Of a stretch of DNA of 64,000 nt, positions 13,102 to 28,300 are shown piece after piece. Each line of letters begins with the position of its first letter. Position 1 is the stretch's first letter. Made by a program: the position numbers and the translations under genes. Under the pieces are notes generated by a model. The model saw nothing but the letters and a program-made list of their open reading frames with translations. It searched no databases and had not been told where the DNA came from. This DNA is from Prinsepia uniflora (lineage: Eukaryota; Streptophyta; Magnoliopsida; Rosales; Rosaceae): contig CM064864.1 of NCBI GenBank assembly GCA_032719365.1, positions 4,758,183 to 4,822,182 on the forward strand. The letters run 5' to 3'.

Positions 13102-16100
13102 TGTAACAACCCGTCCCGAGAATTGGGATAAGTGGAGTGTTTAAGGTGTGATTAGTAAGGTTAATCAAGGGTTAGGTGGTCCCGAGGGGTCCGAGAACTT
13201 AGAATGACGATTTTGCCCCTGGGTCGGGCAGAAATGTTGACTTTTATTTCGGGTGGTCAAATGGGAATTGATCAGTGACCAGGACGTAGTTGAGGACGTT
13301 ATGAATCCTTAGGCAGGTGGCACGCCCGATTCCGACATCCGAGGAGGAAGTTGTGATGTTCGGAAGATTGAGGGCATAACCGTAATTTGGAAAATTAGGG
13401 GGGAAACGTTGACTTTTTATACGAACGGGTTTTGGTAAGTTGCCCTAAGACCGTTAGATAGATCTCGTCGTCCTGAGTTCGATGACAGGCGGCACGTATT
13501 CATCGGACGTACGAGGTGTGAGTTACGGGTCTAAAAGTTGACCTAAGACCGTTAGATAGATCTCGTCGTCCTGAGTTCGATGACAGGCGGCACGTATTCA
13601 TCGGACGTACGAGGTGTGAGTTACGGGTCTAAAACGGTAAGGGTAAAATCGTAATTTGAACTTAAAATGAGGGGTATTTTGGTCTTTTGGTTGTCTGGGG
13701 ATTTGTGCACAGAGAGGGAAGATAGAGGGTTGAGATTGAGCCACTTGGGAGAGGAGTTGAGGGATTGGTGACACGTGTAGGAGGTCTGGTTGGTTCTAGT
13801 GAGTGCACGGTCCAATTATTTGGGGTGCAACCGTGCCGTGTGTGTTGTTCGACCCAGACAGAAACAGAGGGAGGAATTGAGAGGAATTGAGAGACGATGG
13901 TGAGTGTTAGTGGGTTTTTGGTAAGTGAGGAGTGATCAGAGGGTGGAAGAGTGAACTGGTGACTGTTTGGGGGAGAGAAATCGTGCAAGAACACGGTGGA
14001 CGGGGCAGTCGGTTTTCAGAGAAACAGAGAGGACTTGGACGATTGTGGTGGTGGTGCGGCCGTGTGTTGGTGCAATTGGACTCGTGGAGGTGTCCAGAGG
14101 CTGGCGGTGGACGGGAGGAGCTATTGCCTCACGGCTGAGCTCACGACGACGCCTGGAAGCAGGTAAACTTCATACTTTTTTCTTCGTGCTCTGTTTTGCC
14201 GTCGCGTTTCAAGTTGAGAGTTGTAGCGTTAGGGGTTGAATCGAGGAGTCTAGTGAAGTCTAGGGGACTCAGTTGAGTCCTAGGTAGCTGCTGGTTGTGC
14301 TGCCGTGACGGAGGAATGAACGGCGGAGCCCAGACGACGGAGAGCACCCTATGTGCTCTGTTTTATCCATTTTGCTTAGTTTGAAAGTCGTGGATTTTGG
14401 GTGAGAGTCGACGGTCTTGGTGAGTTGGGTGAGGTTTAGGACAGTCCTAGGAAGCGTTTGGGTAGCCACCGTGACGGGGGAAGACCTGGGTGGCCGGAGA
14501 AGGAAACAGGGGACTGGTACAGGTTTTGTTCGAGCTCGAGTCGACAGGTTAGGGACAGTGTTGAGGTGTTTGAGTGAGGGAACTGGATTGCTTAGGATTG
14601 GACGAAGAGGATGGTGAAGAGAGGGAGGAAAATGGTGCAGGCACGGCGGTGAACCGCTCTCGCCGGTTCAAGCAGCAGGCACTGTGTCGAGCCCGGTTTA
14701 CGCGAGGTTGACGGTGGCACTGTAGCTGGCGCGTGGGGCCACGCGCAGCCACTTTGGGCGGCGCGTGGGGGCGCGTGCGGCGGTTCTGGGAGAAATGGTC
14801 AACATGACTTTTGGTCTAGGAGTTGTTGTGAATTCAATGGAGTTGGTTTCGGGTTAATCGGAAGTCATTTGAGTATAGTTCCGTGAGGGTGAATGTGTAG
14901 GGTTCCGGGGTTTTAAGTCTTCGGTCCGGGGATTTTTGAGGGAATTTAGGTGAACCTTCGTAGACGTGTTAGTGACGTAATTTGACGGTGTTTGACAGGA
15001 TCGGGATTTCCCGAGGAAGCCGAGGAACGGGCTGGACGTTCGGGACGCGAGTAGGGCTCAGTACTGTGAGTGGACCCCTTCTCTAAACTTGAACATGCAT
15101 AACTGCTTTCTATAATGGTTTTATGGTTTTAATCATGATTTTATGTTTATCGAATATGTTTGGTTGGTTTTGCATTATTACACGTTTTTCGAGAAAAAGA
15201 CGGTTTTGGCACGCTTTTCGAGAAAAAGGTAAATTTGGAAATGTTTTCGGGATTTCAAGGGATTTTGGAACATGCTTTTGAGAATCAAGGTTTTGGTTTT
15301 GAAATCGAAATTGACCATTGGACTTTGGTGCAAAGTTGGAAAGTGGACTCCGGATTTGGGTTCGGAATGACGGTTCTGGATGCCGGAAGGGCATCGGACC
15401 AGTGATTTCGGATTCGGGTTTGGATGTGGATTTGGTAAGTGGTTTTCAAATGATTTTGGGATTGGATTTGCTGGATCTGGATATTGGGAGTTTAAAGACT
15501 CGGATATATATTGATTTTCCCCCGTAGGCCTTGAGTTTAAAGACTCGGGAGTTTAAAGACTCGGATATGATTAAGGCCTGGATTGAGTTTAAAGACTCGG
15601 GAGTTTAAAGACTCGGATAGATCCAGCAGGTTTGATCGGGAAAAAGATGATTTGGTGATTATGGTTTTGATACGGTTTCTGATACCCATGCTATGGTTTC
15701 TTATGGTATTTTATAGTGTTTCTGTTTCTTATGATGTTTATAATGATTATTTTATAAATGTGTTTATAACTGCTGGTTATGCATGTGGTTTCAAAACGGA
15801 GGGTAAAACTCGGTTTTCTTATAAAATAGTTTTTGAACTTTTGTACTTTCTGGTCCACTCACATTTTCTGTTTTAAATTGCCCTCCAGGTTGTGGAGCGA
15901 GCGCGGGGTCTTGACGTCGAGGCAGAGTCTGAGGCATAGAAGTGACGTGAGGGTTCCCAGAGTAGAGTGAAAGCTTCTGCGTGCGTGTAGTTATCGGTTT
16001 TATTTGTATGTTCGTACTATGTTCTGTAAATGCTACTATTACTCCTGCGTTTGACTGGATAGAATGTGAGTGAGTTTTACTTGAGTTTTGCGTCGGGGAG

Positions 16101-16158
16101 TCAGACGGGAGCGGGATTTACCTCGGGTTTCGGGGTGAAACCGGGGTGGGTCCTGACA
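13102..16158 (+). mobile_element. Solo LTR, plus strand
   Basis: This 3.06 kb stretch starts TGTAACAACCCGTCCC and ends GGGTCCTGACA. It has no primer-binding site or internal region after it. It is flanked by aaaaa on both sides (13097-13101 and 16159-16163), and the host sequence reads continuously across, matching the empty-site text at about 673-686. This is the expected product of LTR-LTR recombination. It shares its architecture with the solo LTR at 25324-28432. Confidence 0.9.
13444..13634 (+). repeat. Perfect 98 bp tandem duplication within the solo LTR
   Basis: The block from 'cctaagaccgttagatag' to 'tacgggtctaaaa' occurs at 13444-13536 and again at 13542-13634 with no difference seen. 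It is a duplication of the second 'gacaggcggcacg' module. The corresponding place at 25665-25770 has a single copy. Confidence 0.9.
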
Positions 16159-17576
16159 AAAAACCTAGTTGGAAGGTTCCCCAGAACAGCTGCCACGTGC
16201 CCCCACACGCCGCCCAAAGTGGCTGCGCGTGGGCCTCACGCCCCTGCACACAGAACATTATTCATCTTCTTCCTCGATGGTCAGACCTATCTGAACTGGC
16301 GTGACCGGTTCTCCGCCGTCCGTCGTCCGTTTTCATTCCTTTCAACTCCCCTAGCTTCGTCCTACCCTAAGAAACTCAATCCCTTACTCAAAACACGACA
16401 ATACTGCCTCTAACCCGTCGTCCCAAACTCGAACCCGTAACCAACAAAGATCCCTGTTTCTACTTCCAACCACCCGTGAAATCCCCCGTCACGATTTCGA
16501 CTTCTACAGGTTCCTGGGGACCTACTGGACTCAATAAAACCTACAGAACACGTCGACTCAGTCCCTAACTTCACGACTTAACGTCTGAAACCAAACAGCA
16601 AAATAGAGCAATCAGAGGGAATTCAAGAAATTACCTGTTCTCCGACTGCCACCGTGAGCTCCGCTGGGTCTGCTCGACTCTCCTCAGGCCTCTCGACACC
16701 ACCACGGGTTCAATTTGACGGTTTGGTCACTGGAAATGCACAACCATGCACGGTGGTTCTCTGGTTTTTCCTCCCTGTTTCTCGGGTTCTGCTCACACGA
16801 TCACACTCTAGTTCCACCTAGAACCACTCACTAGCTCTCCCTTCGTCTCTACTCACTCACTCGATCACCTAAACACACACTGCAAGCGATCACTTCCTCT
16901 CTCAATCTCAGTCTTTGTTTCTCTCCAGCACAAACACAAACACAACTCACCCATTTTAATTTCACCGTGCACAAACACTAAAACCCACTAGATACAGGCC
17001 ACCTGTCACAATCCCATGCTCCCTAACTCAAAATATCCAACAATTGATGTACACTTGTCCTCATCTCTTTTGCACAAATCCCAATGCACCAAAAGACCAA
17101 AATGCCCTTGTAAGTCAAAATTACCATTTTGCCCTTTGCCGTTCTAGACCCGTATCTCGCTCGTCCTACGTCCGATGAAAGCATGCTGCCTGTCGTTGAA
17201 CTCAGGACGATGAGATCTACCTAACGGTCCTCGATCTACGCGTAAAAACCTCATCATACCAAAAGTCAACTTTTCCCCCCTATTTTAATCAAATTACGGT
17301 AATGCCCTCAACCTTCCGAACATCATAACTTCCTCCTCGGATGTCGGAATCGGGCATGCCACCTGTCTACGGACTCGTGACGTCCCGAACTACGTCACTG
17401 TCATCGGTCAATGCCCAATTGACCACCCGAACTAAAAGTCAACATTTTGCCCAAACTATGGGCAAAATCGTCATTCTACGCCCAAGGTCCAAAAGTAACC
17501 ACCTAACCACCGATTAACTCATATAATCCGTTGCTAATCACTTTGCTAATCCCGACTCCCAGGAAGGGTCGTTACA
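16159..17576 (-). mobile_element. Second minus-strand LTR, right part
   Basis: Resumes the LTR interrupted at 13102; the first five bases are the TSD. It runs through the 'cgcccaaagtggctgcgcgtgg' block and the reversed zinc-like GC-poor modules to its terminus aggaagggtcgttaca at 17576. Sequence to the right is unrelated to the LTRs. Confidence 0.8.
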
Positions 17577-19579
17577 TTAGAGAATTAAAGAATTAACGAA
17601 TGAAATAGGTGGTTTTGAACAAATTGTAATCATAAAATAAAGAAAAGACAAGTAAAAACAATTATGAAATTAATTCTACTCTTACTTTAACCTTTGTACA
17701 AATTGATTTTCTTCATATACAAATTTTCACCAACACTCTAACATCTTGCTCATATTGAATCAATTACGAAATTTTACCTTCATCATCTCATTTACTTGCA
17801 TACATTTTTCAATACTATATGTATCGAGCAGTAGTCATAAACACTTATTATGATTCACCTTACGTTTTTATTTCAATGTGCGTCAAACATTTAAATCTCT
17901 TCAACCTTATTCTAAGTGCACCGAACATCAAACGTTAAATTGAAGGTTAAGCGCTAAAACATATTAAATAAATGAAATTTAAAAAGTAAAACACATGGAG
18001 ACTGTATTCACATTTACAAAAGTTAGAACGAAAATATCAATACATATATTGAATTATAAATAAAACCGAAAGAATAACAAGAGTTTAAGTAAAGGGAACT
18101 AAGTTACACTTTCGGAACCCAAGAACATTTTGTGATTTCGAAAGTTGATGGAAACAATGGAATATTATTCATAAAATTCTCTGACAACCGAAAAAACCTT
18201 ATGAAGATGGAGGAACAAACATAAGAATTCGAACTTAAATTTTAGAATTGCCTCGAAAATACTCGGCTTAGGTATTTCTTAAGAAAAGCACAAAAATGTG
18301 TTTAAAAGCTCTCAAAGAAAAATCATAAGAACAAAGTCAAGAATAAATAAAATTAAGAATCAAAGTGTAAAAACATAAATTAAAAACAAATCTAAAAACA
18401 AAACTTAAAAAAAAACTTAAGAAGAATAATCTACAAGAAGTTAAAATGGTCTCAAATATCTCTCCAAAATAGAGAGAAAATAACTAAGAAAAAGGAAACT
18501 AAAATGAACTAAAAATGAACAAAAGATGAACTAAAATAGGGACTAGACCCCTTATAATGAAAATGGCCTCCCTATTTATAAAGGGAGTGCCAAAAAGAAC
18601 TAAAAATAAAATACAAAATTAAATATAAAAATAATAATAAAATAATACATGATGAAATTATGAAAAGACTGATTTTTAGGTGAAAAATGGGTGAAAACTC
18701 TGCCAAATGGGGCAAGTGAGATGCAACTGCTGTAGGGTATGATTTTTGGTGGCAAGTGGCTAATAGGAGCAAGTGGGAGTCGGCAGGCGTGCGTAGAGAG
18801 CAGGGCATGGGACTTGGCCGAAAGTTGCTGAACTGGGGCAGGTAACTTGGCGTCTGACACGCTGACAGGGCAGGTAGGTTCGATGCACGCACCCCGAACG
18901 GAAAGAAGGGGCTTCGGCAGACTACTGTTGACTCGCGTCGCAGGCTTGGGTTGGAGGAATTGGGCCGGGTTTCTTGGGTCGTGCGATTGGGCTACATGGG
19001 TTGCTATCTGGATTGGTGGCTTGATTTTTGTTCATGATTTTAAATATGAATTTGGGTTGAATTTATTCGGTAGCCCGCTACCGAATTAACTTGAGAATTT
19101 CAATGGTCTCCCTTATTTCGTCCATCATTTCTTTGTTATAATTCCGATTGAGACGATTCTTTCGCCAAAATGCTCAGTATTCCATGCTTTATTTATTTCC
19201 GTAAATTTCCCACAAAATATATTATTTTCTCCAATTATTTGGTATTTTAATATTAAAATATAAGCGTAAAGGGTATAAAATGATATAAAATAAAGCTCAA
19301 TTAAGAGCCTATCAGGTCCAAGTATATGAAAGATTGAGTAATCATCTAACACCTACGGGGAGAAGGAGAAAATAGCAGGAGAAAAGCGAGAGAAAGAATT
19401 GGCGATTTCATTGAGCGGGTTAGAGCAATTTCGTTGAAACTTAGGAGAGGGGGAGGTGGCTGGGTGCGAAGTAGAGAAAGGAGGAGAGAGGACATCTCAA
19501 TCTCAGCAAAAACAAACAGGTTTTTCCTCCAAACTCTAATCTTAACCTTTATTGATAGGTCCCTTCTCAAAAATGTTTT
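17577..19579. other. AT-rich intergenic DNA, no gene recognised
   Basis: No frame here looks coding. A palindromic TATA-containing patch (ctccctatttataaaggga, 18569-18587) could be a promoter-like or hairpin sequence of an unidentified repeat. 18600-18650 is A-rich. Nothing further can be supported. Confidence 0.5.
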
Positions 19580-22424
19580 TGTAACGACCCATCCCAAATT
19601 CTTGGGATTAATTAAGACTTAATTGAGGATTAGCAAGGCTAATCGAGGATTAGTCGAGGATTATCGGACGTTCAGGGAAAAATTACGATTTTGCCTCTGA
19701 ATGAGGGTAAAAAGTTGACTTTTGACCCGAGAGGTCCAATGCACGAGGACTGAGGACAGTTTCGTAGATCGGGTCGATACGAGTCTGTAGACAAGCGGCA
19801 CGTCAAAATCAGACGTTCGACGAGAAAGTTATGGTTCACTGAAGTTCTGAGGAACTATTACACATTTTACGAGACAGATGGACTTTTGTCCTCAGTGGGC
19901 CCAGATATTTTGAAACATGCCTAATGGATGAGTGACAAGTGCCACTCATCCATTGCTCCCATTACACAGATACATGCACCTACCCTCCATCCTCATCAGT
20001 TTCATCTATTCGAACCAAAACCGTGCCACCTCATCCCTCACAAACACCCCTCAACCTCATTTGATGCTTGTGAACCGTGAATGGAAGAGGGAGAGGAGGT
20101 CCAGACGAGTTGGAAGGTAGCGAGATCGAGGACCGTCGTGCACGGTGGCTGGGAAACGACAGAGGTGAGTTTTACGTTCAAAGTTTTGGATTTTTGGTTT
20201 TAGACATTTGGGGGCTATTCAAGATGACTTGATGATGTTTGGGAGGTTGAGACATGACAGATGGTGGACGTAGTGGTGCAAGCACGGCGATGGAACGGCC
20301 GTGAGGAATTTTCGGTGGCTAGCCACCAAATTCAGTTTCCGGCCAAGTAAGCTCGAATTGAACCTCCAAACATGTTTTTAAGTGTCTTATGAGCTTAATG
20401 GAACCATTAAAAGGACGTTTTGGCCCCTGGATATGCCCAGAACATGGAATGGAATTTTGGGTTTTAAATGGTTTATTGAACCAATGAGTTTTAGAATTGT
20501 TTTCTTCAATTTGATTTCATAGAACAATCCCTAGGATATATTAGAGAGGATTAGTGGAAAAAAGGAAGAAAATGATGAAAAAATAGGAAGATATGGGCCT
20601 GGACCGGTCACGCCGGTTTGGTTGGACCGGCTGACCAGTGGACCGGTCTGGACCAGCCGAATCGCGAGGAAGAGGATGAATAGGTGCAGGCTGTGAAGCC
20701 TACGTGCAGCACCTTTGGGCAGCGTGTGAGGGCGCGTGGGGGCGCGTCGGGGTATTTTTGGGGAAGTGTTCAACATGTGAAATCATCCTTTCGATGAAAC
20801 GAACATTTTGGGACAAGTTTTGAATCGATCGGACATAGTTTTGATATAGTTCGAGATGTCCGAAGGTTTAGGATCGAGTTTAAAATATGTTAAAAATCCC
20901 GGAAAATTAGGAGGCTTTAATGAGAAGTTATTAAAGTAGTTAGTAACCCTCTAATATGATTTGGACAGGTACGGGAGTCCCGGATATGGTGATTGGATCG
21001 GGGAGGCTTATGGTGCCCGTATTAAGGCGTAGTTTGGACGGTCTATGAGTGGACTTTGTTTTATGAATTGATGCATGCATTTTTATATGTGTTTATGAAC
21101 ATGTTTTGAAATGCCTTGATTGCATATGATTGTGGTGTTTTGGTATGTACATATTTGCACGTATTTAGAGGTTTATGGTTTTATACTGTGCTTATACGTG
21201 CTGGTGTTTCAATGATGATTTGATGAACTGGTCTTGGATTTTGAAACATGGAATTGGGCATAAGGCCCATTTGATTTACGAACTATCGGACTTAGAGTCC
21301 ATTTGATTTCATGAGGCATTGGGCGGAGGCCCAGTTGATTTACATGATCAGGCTTGAGGCCCAGTTGATTTATGAAATGGAATTTCGGGCTGAGACCTGT
21401 AAGTTTGAAAATTGGATTTGTGGAATTATAATGGTTTTAAGAAAAACCCGGGCGTAGCCCTTTGAACGGTTTTGAGATATTTTGTGAAATGGTTTTCCGT
21501 ATACCATCCTCACGAACGGTTACCCTCCAGACGTCCCGTAGTATCCTAAAGTGGCGGGTTGTCTCCTCCAGACGTCTCGTAATCCTGGAGTAGTCACGGG
21601 GTATTGCCTTCGATGGATCATTGCACGGAGCGACCAGTCCGTATAGTGACTCAGGAGCAGGATTGCCAGAGGTTAAAACCTCCCCCTAGGGAGGTTAAAA
21701 CCTCCCCCTAGGAAGGTTCATTGATCTGCGGGTCATTGACCTAGGTGGACCCTGGGGAGACTTGGAATTTGAGACCCCGGGTAATACGCGTAGCTAGGAA
21801 CCATGACAGTGGTGTTGATTGTGACATCTAGGATGTCAGGCATTAGGGATGTCGAGGATTGGTTTGGGCTGAGACCCACATGTATTGGATTTGGGCTGAG
21901 ACCCACGTGTATTTGATTTGGGCTGAGACCCATGTGATTTGATTTGGGCGGAGTCCCTATGAATTTGGTTTTGGGATGAGTTCCCACATGGATTTGGGCA
22001 GTGACCCACATACTTTGGTTTTACGATTTTGGGCTAAGGTCCTAATGATTTGATGAAGTAAATGGCTTTGATTGATAAACAGTTTTATTAACTTTGATTG
22101 ATGATTTGAGGAATGATTGAATTAACTGGTTTTCGAATGCATGCATGTTTTTTAGTGAAGAGCATAAATGTCTTTTCGTGAAATGAATTTTATAAACTTT
22201 TGTTTCGTCCACTCATAGCTTTCAATAGTTTTAATGCCCTTCAGGTTGATTGCAGATGCGGGTTGTAGCAGAGACCGGGACATCACACTCAATCCTCTGA
22301 TCCTGAAGCACTCTAGAAGCCCCGTTTGGGCTAAGGTTTGAATTATCCCTTGTCTGACACTTCGTGTTAGACGGGAGCAGGCACGCCCCACGATAATCTA
22401 GAAGATTTAGGACGGGTCCTATCA
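19580..22424 (+). mobile_element. LTR, plus strand, probably solo
   Basis: This 2.85 kb stretch starts TGTAACGACCCATCCC and ends gacgggtcctatca. The flanks are gtttt on the left and ttttt on the right, an imperfect TSD compatible with one mutation in a T run. There is no primer-binding site after it. It carries the 'gtgcagcacctttgggcagcg' GC-rich block, the 'ggcccagttgattta' repeats, and a UUCG hairpin at 22352-22372. Sequence to the right belongs to an oppositely oriented LTR remnant. Confidence 0.75.
21863..22008. repeat. Tandem repeat of a self-complementary 12-mer
   Basis: Six units of about 27 bp contain gggctgagaccc or a variant, a short inverted repeat (GGGnnnnnnCCC). Looser copies lie at 21250-21480. 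The minus-strand LTRs have the reversed form near 2000-2280 and 8640-8930, so it is an LTR module. Confidence 0.8.
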
Positions 22425-23852
22425 TTTTTTATAACTGTGCAAGGTCCTACTCCCATCTAACAACTCAACCAACGTACCTGAATTACCCTTAAGATATTAA
22501 AACATAAAACAAGAGGCCTAAGGGAAATACACCGACCATTTTGGAAACATCATTTCATAATGTAAAGAAAACACATTTCATCTTTCTGGGATCACCGTCC
22601 ACTCCAACCCACTAACCCTAAATAAATAGTGGAACCCAATACGTCGGCTCATTCCGGGCGATTAATTGATATCCTGACTCATTATGAATCCCGTCCTAAT
22701 ATCATGACTCATCCCAGGCTCTGTTTTGACATATTAGTCATATAAGGAATCCATATCCAATATCTTGAAATCCCAAGAGGACCAAATGTATTTAAACTAG
22801 AAATATCGTCACTTCGGATATATAAAATTACCCATACCAATGGATCCATAATACCGAAATGGTAAAATTTCATGTTGACCAGGATAGGAGGGAGCAACTA
22901 AGTCCCAGTGGACGGCTGGAATAGTGCTTCCACCCGCCAGCTGCTGCAGTCGCCTTCAAGATCTAGTTGAGTCGACCTAATTCTTTGCAACTAGGTCCCA
23001 ACCCGGATAACCCAATCTAGTGCAATTTCTCTAGTTTTCAATAAATATTCATGTTTAAACCATCCAATACCATTTATTTAGTAGCAAAAATAATATTTCA
23101 ACCTCAAAATCCATCATCCTCACCTCATATCCTAGTGCTTACACGTGGAAATCCTGGCCAAGGTTCGAACCCTCATCTGGTACAATTCCTGCATCTTTAC
23201 ACTTTGATTTCAAACTTCTCTTGATTGCAAGGGTCCAAAGGAGACACTGATGGCCTTGTTTTCGAGTTTTAACATCCAACAACAACGTTCAAATCCAAAC
23301 GTCACAGTTTGGTTCTCTTCCCTCCCCCCTCTCCCTCTCCCCCCCTTCCGATTTTCTTCTATTCTAACCACCCTCCCCCGATTTTTTTCTCCTTTCCTAC
23401 TTATGAAGCTTGCCTAGTTCTCCAAGGCCACAAGAGACCAGCCAACATAAAGACCCATAAAGGAGAGGTGAGATACTCCACAGTTTATCTCCACTTAAGG
23501 GAAAGGGGAATTGCTTAGTCATCTCCAAATCAATCATTCAGTGACACCTGTCACTTATCTAATTAATTGAGTCAAATCCCCTCTAAAAGATTAAAATGCC
23601 CTTGTTTTATCCAAATTACCAAAATACCCTCAGGCTTTTAGACCCATAACTTTATCATACAATCTTCGTTTTTTGCATGCTGCATATCTACATACATAGG
23701 ACTTCGAGACTCACGCAACGATCCAATCGAAACCTTTGAAAAGTTTCCCAATTCTAATTCGAATTTTGGACCCTTAGTAAGGACAAGGGTAAATAAGTCC
23801 AATCTTAAATTTGTTTCTGAAATTGCCATAGTTTTTGGGATGGGTCGTTACA
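22425..23852 (-). mobile_element. Minus-strand LTR remnant
   Basis: The opening (tgtgcaaggtcctactcccatctaac) corresponds to positions about 30 bp inside the LTR at 7736, so the TGACA end is missing. The other end is present (gggatgggtcgttaca, 23852). It is shortened and diverged, hence older than the intact elements. No coding sequence. Confidence 0.7.
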
Positions 23853-25323
<1,471 letters not shown>

Positions 25324-28300
25324 TGTAACAACCCGTCCCGAGAGCCGGGATTAAGATAGTGATTAAGGTGGGATTAGTGAGGTTAATCGGTGGTTAGTTG
25401 GTCCCGATAGGTCCGTAAGTTTAGAATGACGATTTTGCCCCTGGTTCGGGCAAAAAAAAATGTTGACTTTTAGTTCGGGTGGTCGGATGAACTTTGACCA
25501 GTGACCAGGACGTAGTTTAGGACGTCACGAATCCATAGGCAGGTGACACGCCCGATTTCGACATCCGAGGAGGAAGTTGTGATGTTCGGAAGGTTAAGGG
25601 CATAACCGTAATTTGAGTAAATTAAGGGGAATAGTTGACTTTTTGCAGAAACAGGTTTTGGTACGTTGACCTAGGATGGTTAGGTAGATCTCGTCGTCCT
25701 GAGTTCGATTTCAGGCGACACGTATTCATCGGACTTACGAGGTGTTAGTTACGGGTCTAGAAGGGTAGTGGCAAAACCGTAAAAATGAGTTAAAAAGAAG
25801 GGTATTTTGGTCTTTGTGGCACATTGGGATTTGTGCACAGAGGAAAGGAATGGACGGCTGGGATTGGGCCATGTGGGAGTGTGTGGAGTAGATTGTGACA
25901 TGTGGCATGTGTGTAGAGGATTCTGGTGGAATCCTGTGCATTCACGGCCCACCCGTGCTATGCATTCTTGTTCTTCGACACACAGAGAGAAACAGAGGGA
26001 GGAAATTGAGAGATTGGGAAGGGTGATCGTGACTATTGAGGAGTCCTGGTGAGTGAGTGAGGGACGGGAGAGTGAGAGGAAGCTGGTGAGGTGGTTGAGA
26101 GGTGCAGCGGGTGTGTGTGTGTGAGGTGTGAGCCACGGGAACCAGGGAGGAACTCAGGGAGAAAAACAGAGAAGTGGGTGGTGGTGCAGCCGTACTCGAT
26201 CACTCGAGGTCAAGGGAAGTGCTCAGAGGACGGAGGAAGACAGGAGGAGCCACTACCTCGCGGCTGAGCCCACGGCGGCGACAGGAGGCAGGTAATATCC
26301 TCGTCCCCATTTCGGTACTCTGTTTTCCGTTGAGGTTCAACGTGAAAGTCGTGGGTCTAGGGTGAGAGTCGAGGGAATTGGAGGTCAGGGCGAGGTTCAG
26401 GAGAGTCCTAGGCGTCGACTAGGATGGTCGCCGTGACGGGGGTGTACACGGCGGAGCTCAGACGACAGCAGGCACTCTGGTGCTCTGTTTTGCCGTGATG
26501 TTCGAACGGCAAGTCGTGACGATTGGGGCTGAGTCGAAGGTCTAGGAGGGTTGGTTTAGGTTCAGTAAGGTCCAGGGAAGAGTTTGGTGAAGCCACCGTG
26601 AAGGGAGGTGAGCTGGGTGGCTGGATCGTGAAGCAGGGGATTTGGGGCTGTCTGGTTTCGAGTTCAGTCGACGGGCTAGGGACAGTGTCGAGGTGAACGG
26701 AGTTGGGGAATCTATAGGGTTGGTCTGGACGATGCTGTTGGTGAAGAAAGGGAGAGAAACAGTGCAGGCACGGCGGTGAACCGCTGACGCCGGTCTGAGT
26801 TGCAGGTGACTGCGGCGAACCGGGTTGGCTCGAGGTAGCCGATGCACTGTAGCAGGCGCGTGAGGGCCACGCGCAGCCACTTTGGGCAGCGCGTGGGGGC
26901 GTGTGCGGCGGCGATGGGGAAAACGGTCAATATGGTTTTTGGTCTAGGAGTTCTGGTGAGTTCAATGGAGTTGGTTTCGAGTCAATCGGACGTCGTTTGA
27001 GTTTAGTTCGACAAGGGTGAAGGTTTAGGGTCCCGGGTTATTACGTTTAGGATTCGGGGAATTTTGAGGGAATTTAGGTGAACCTTCGTAGACGTGTTAG
27101 TGACGTAATTTGGTGATTGTGAATAGGATCGGGATTTCCCGAGGAAGCCGAGGAACGTGCTGGACGTTCGGGACGCGAGTAGGGCTCAGTACTGTGAGTG
27201 GACCCTTTCCTTAAACTCGAACATGCATAACTGTTTTCTATACCTGTTTTATGGTTTTACTCATGAATCTATGTTTATTGAATCTGTTATGATGGTTTTA
27301 CGTGTTTGTACGGTTTTCGAGAAAAGACGGTTTTTAGCACGTTTTACGAGAAATGTTTGGTTTCTGAATACAATGCTATGGTTTTGGGATTTTAAATAAT
27401 AAAGGAGTTCTAATGAGTATAAAGGGATTTTGGAACATGATTTCGATGATTAAAGGTTTTCGGTTTTAGAAACGGATTTCAGAAAAATGGATGGTTTCCA
27501 AGTTGGAAAGTGGATTCCGGATTTGGATTCGGAATGACGGTTCTGGATGCTGGAAGGGCATCGGACCAGTGATTTCGAATTCGGGTTTGGATGTGGATTG
27601 GTAAATGGTTTTCAAATGATTTTGGGATTGGATTTGCTGGATCTGGATATTGGGTTTAAAGACCCGGATATATGTGACGGGGGACCGGCCGGATTGGGTT
27701 TAAAGACCCGGATTGAGTTTAAAGACTCGGGAGTTTAAAGACTCGGATATATTGCTTTCCCCCGTAGGCCTTGAGTTTAAAGACTCGGGAGTTTAAAGAC
27801 TCGGATATGATTAAGGCCTGGATTGAGTTTAAAGATTCCGGAGTTTAAAGACTCAGATAGGTCCAGCAGGTTTGATCGAGAAATGATGATTTGAGTTTTA
27901 TGGTTTATACTTCGGGTTTTGATACTCATGCCATGTTTTCTATAACTGTTTTATAGTGTTCCTGTTTCTTATGATGTTTTGTGATGTTTTGTGAACATTG
28001 ATTTATAACTGTGTTAACAACTGGTGGTTATGCATGTAGTTTTCAAAACGGAGGGTTAAACTCGGTTTTTGATAAATGGTTTTAGAAACCTTTCTGTTAT
28101 TATGGTCCACTCACATCTTCTGTTTTAACTTGCCCTCCAGGTTGTGGAGCTAGTGCGGGGTCTTGACGTCGAGGCAGAGTCCGAGGCATAGAAGTGACGT
28201 GAGGGATCCCGTAATAGTTTAAAGTCTTCCGTGTGCGTGTAATTTATCATTCTTTTTATTTCCCTTGTATTTCCGTACTATGCTCTGTAAATGCTACCTT

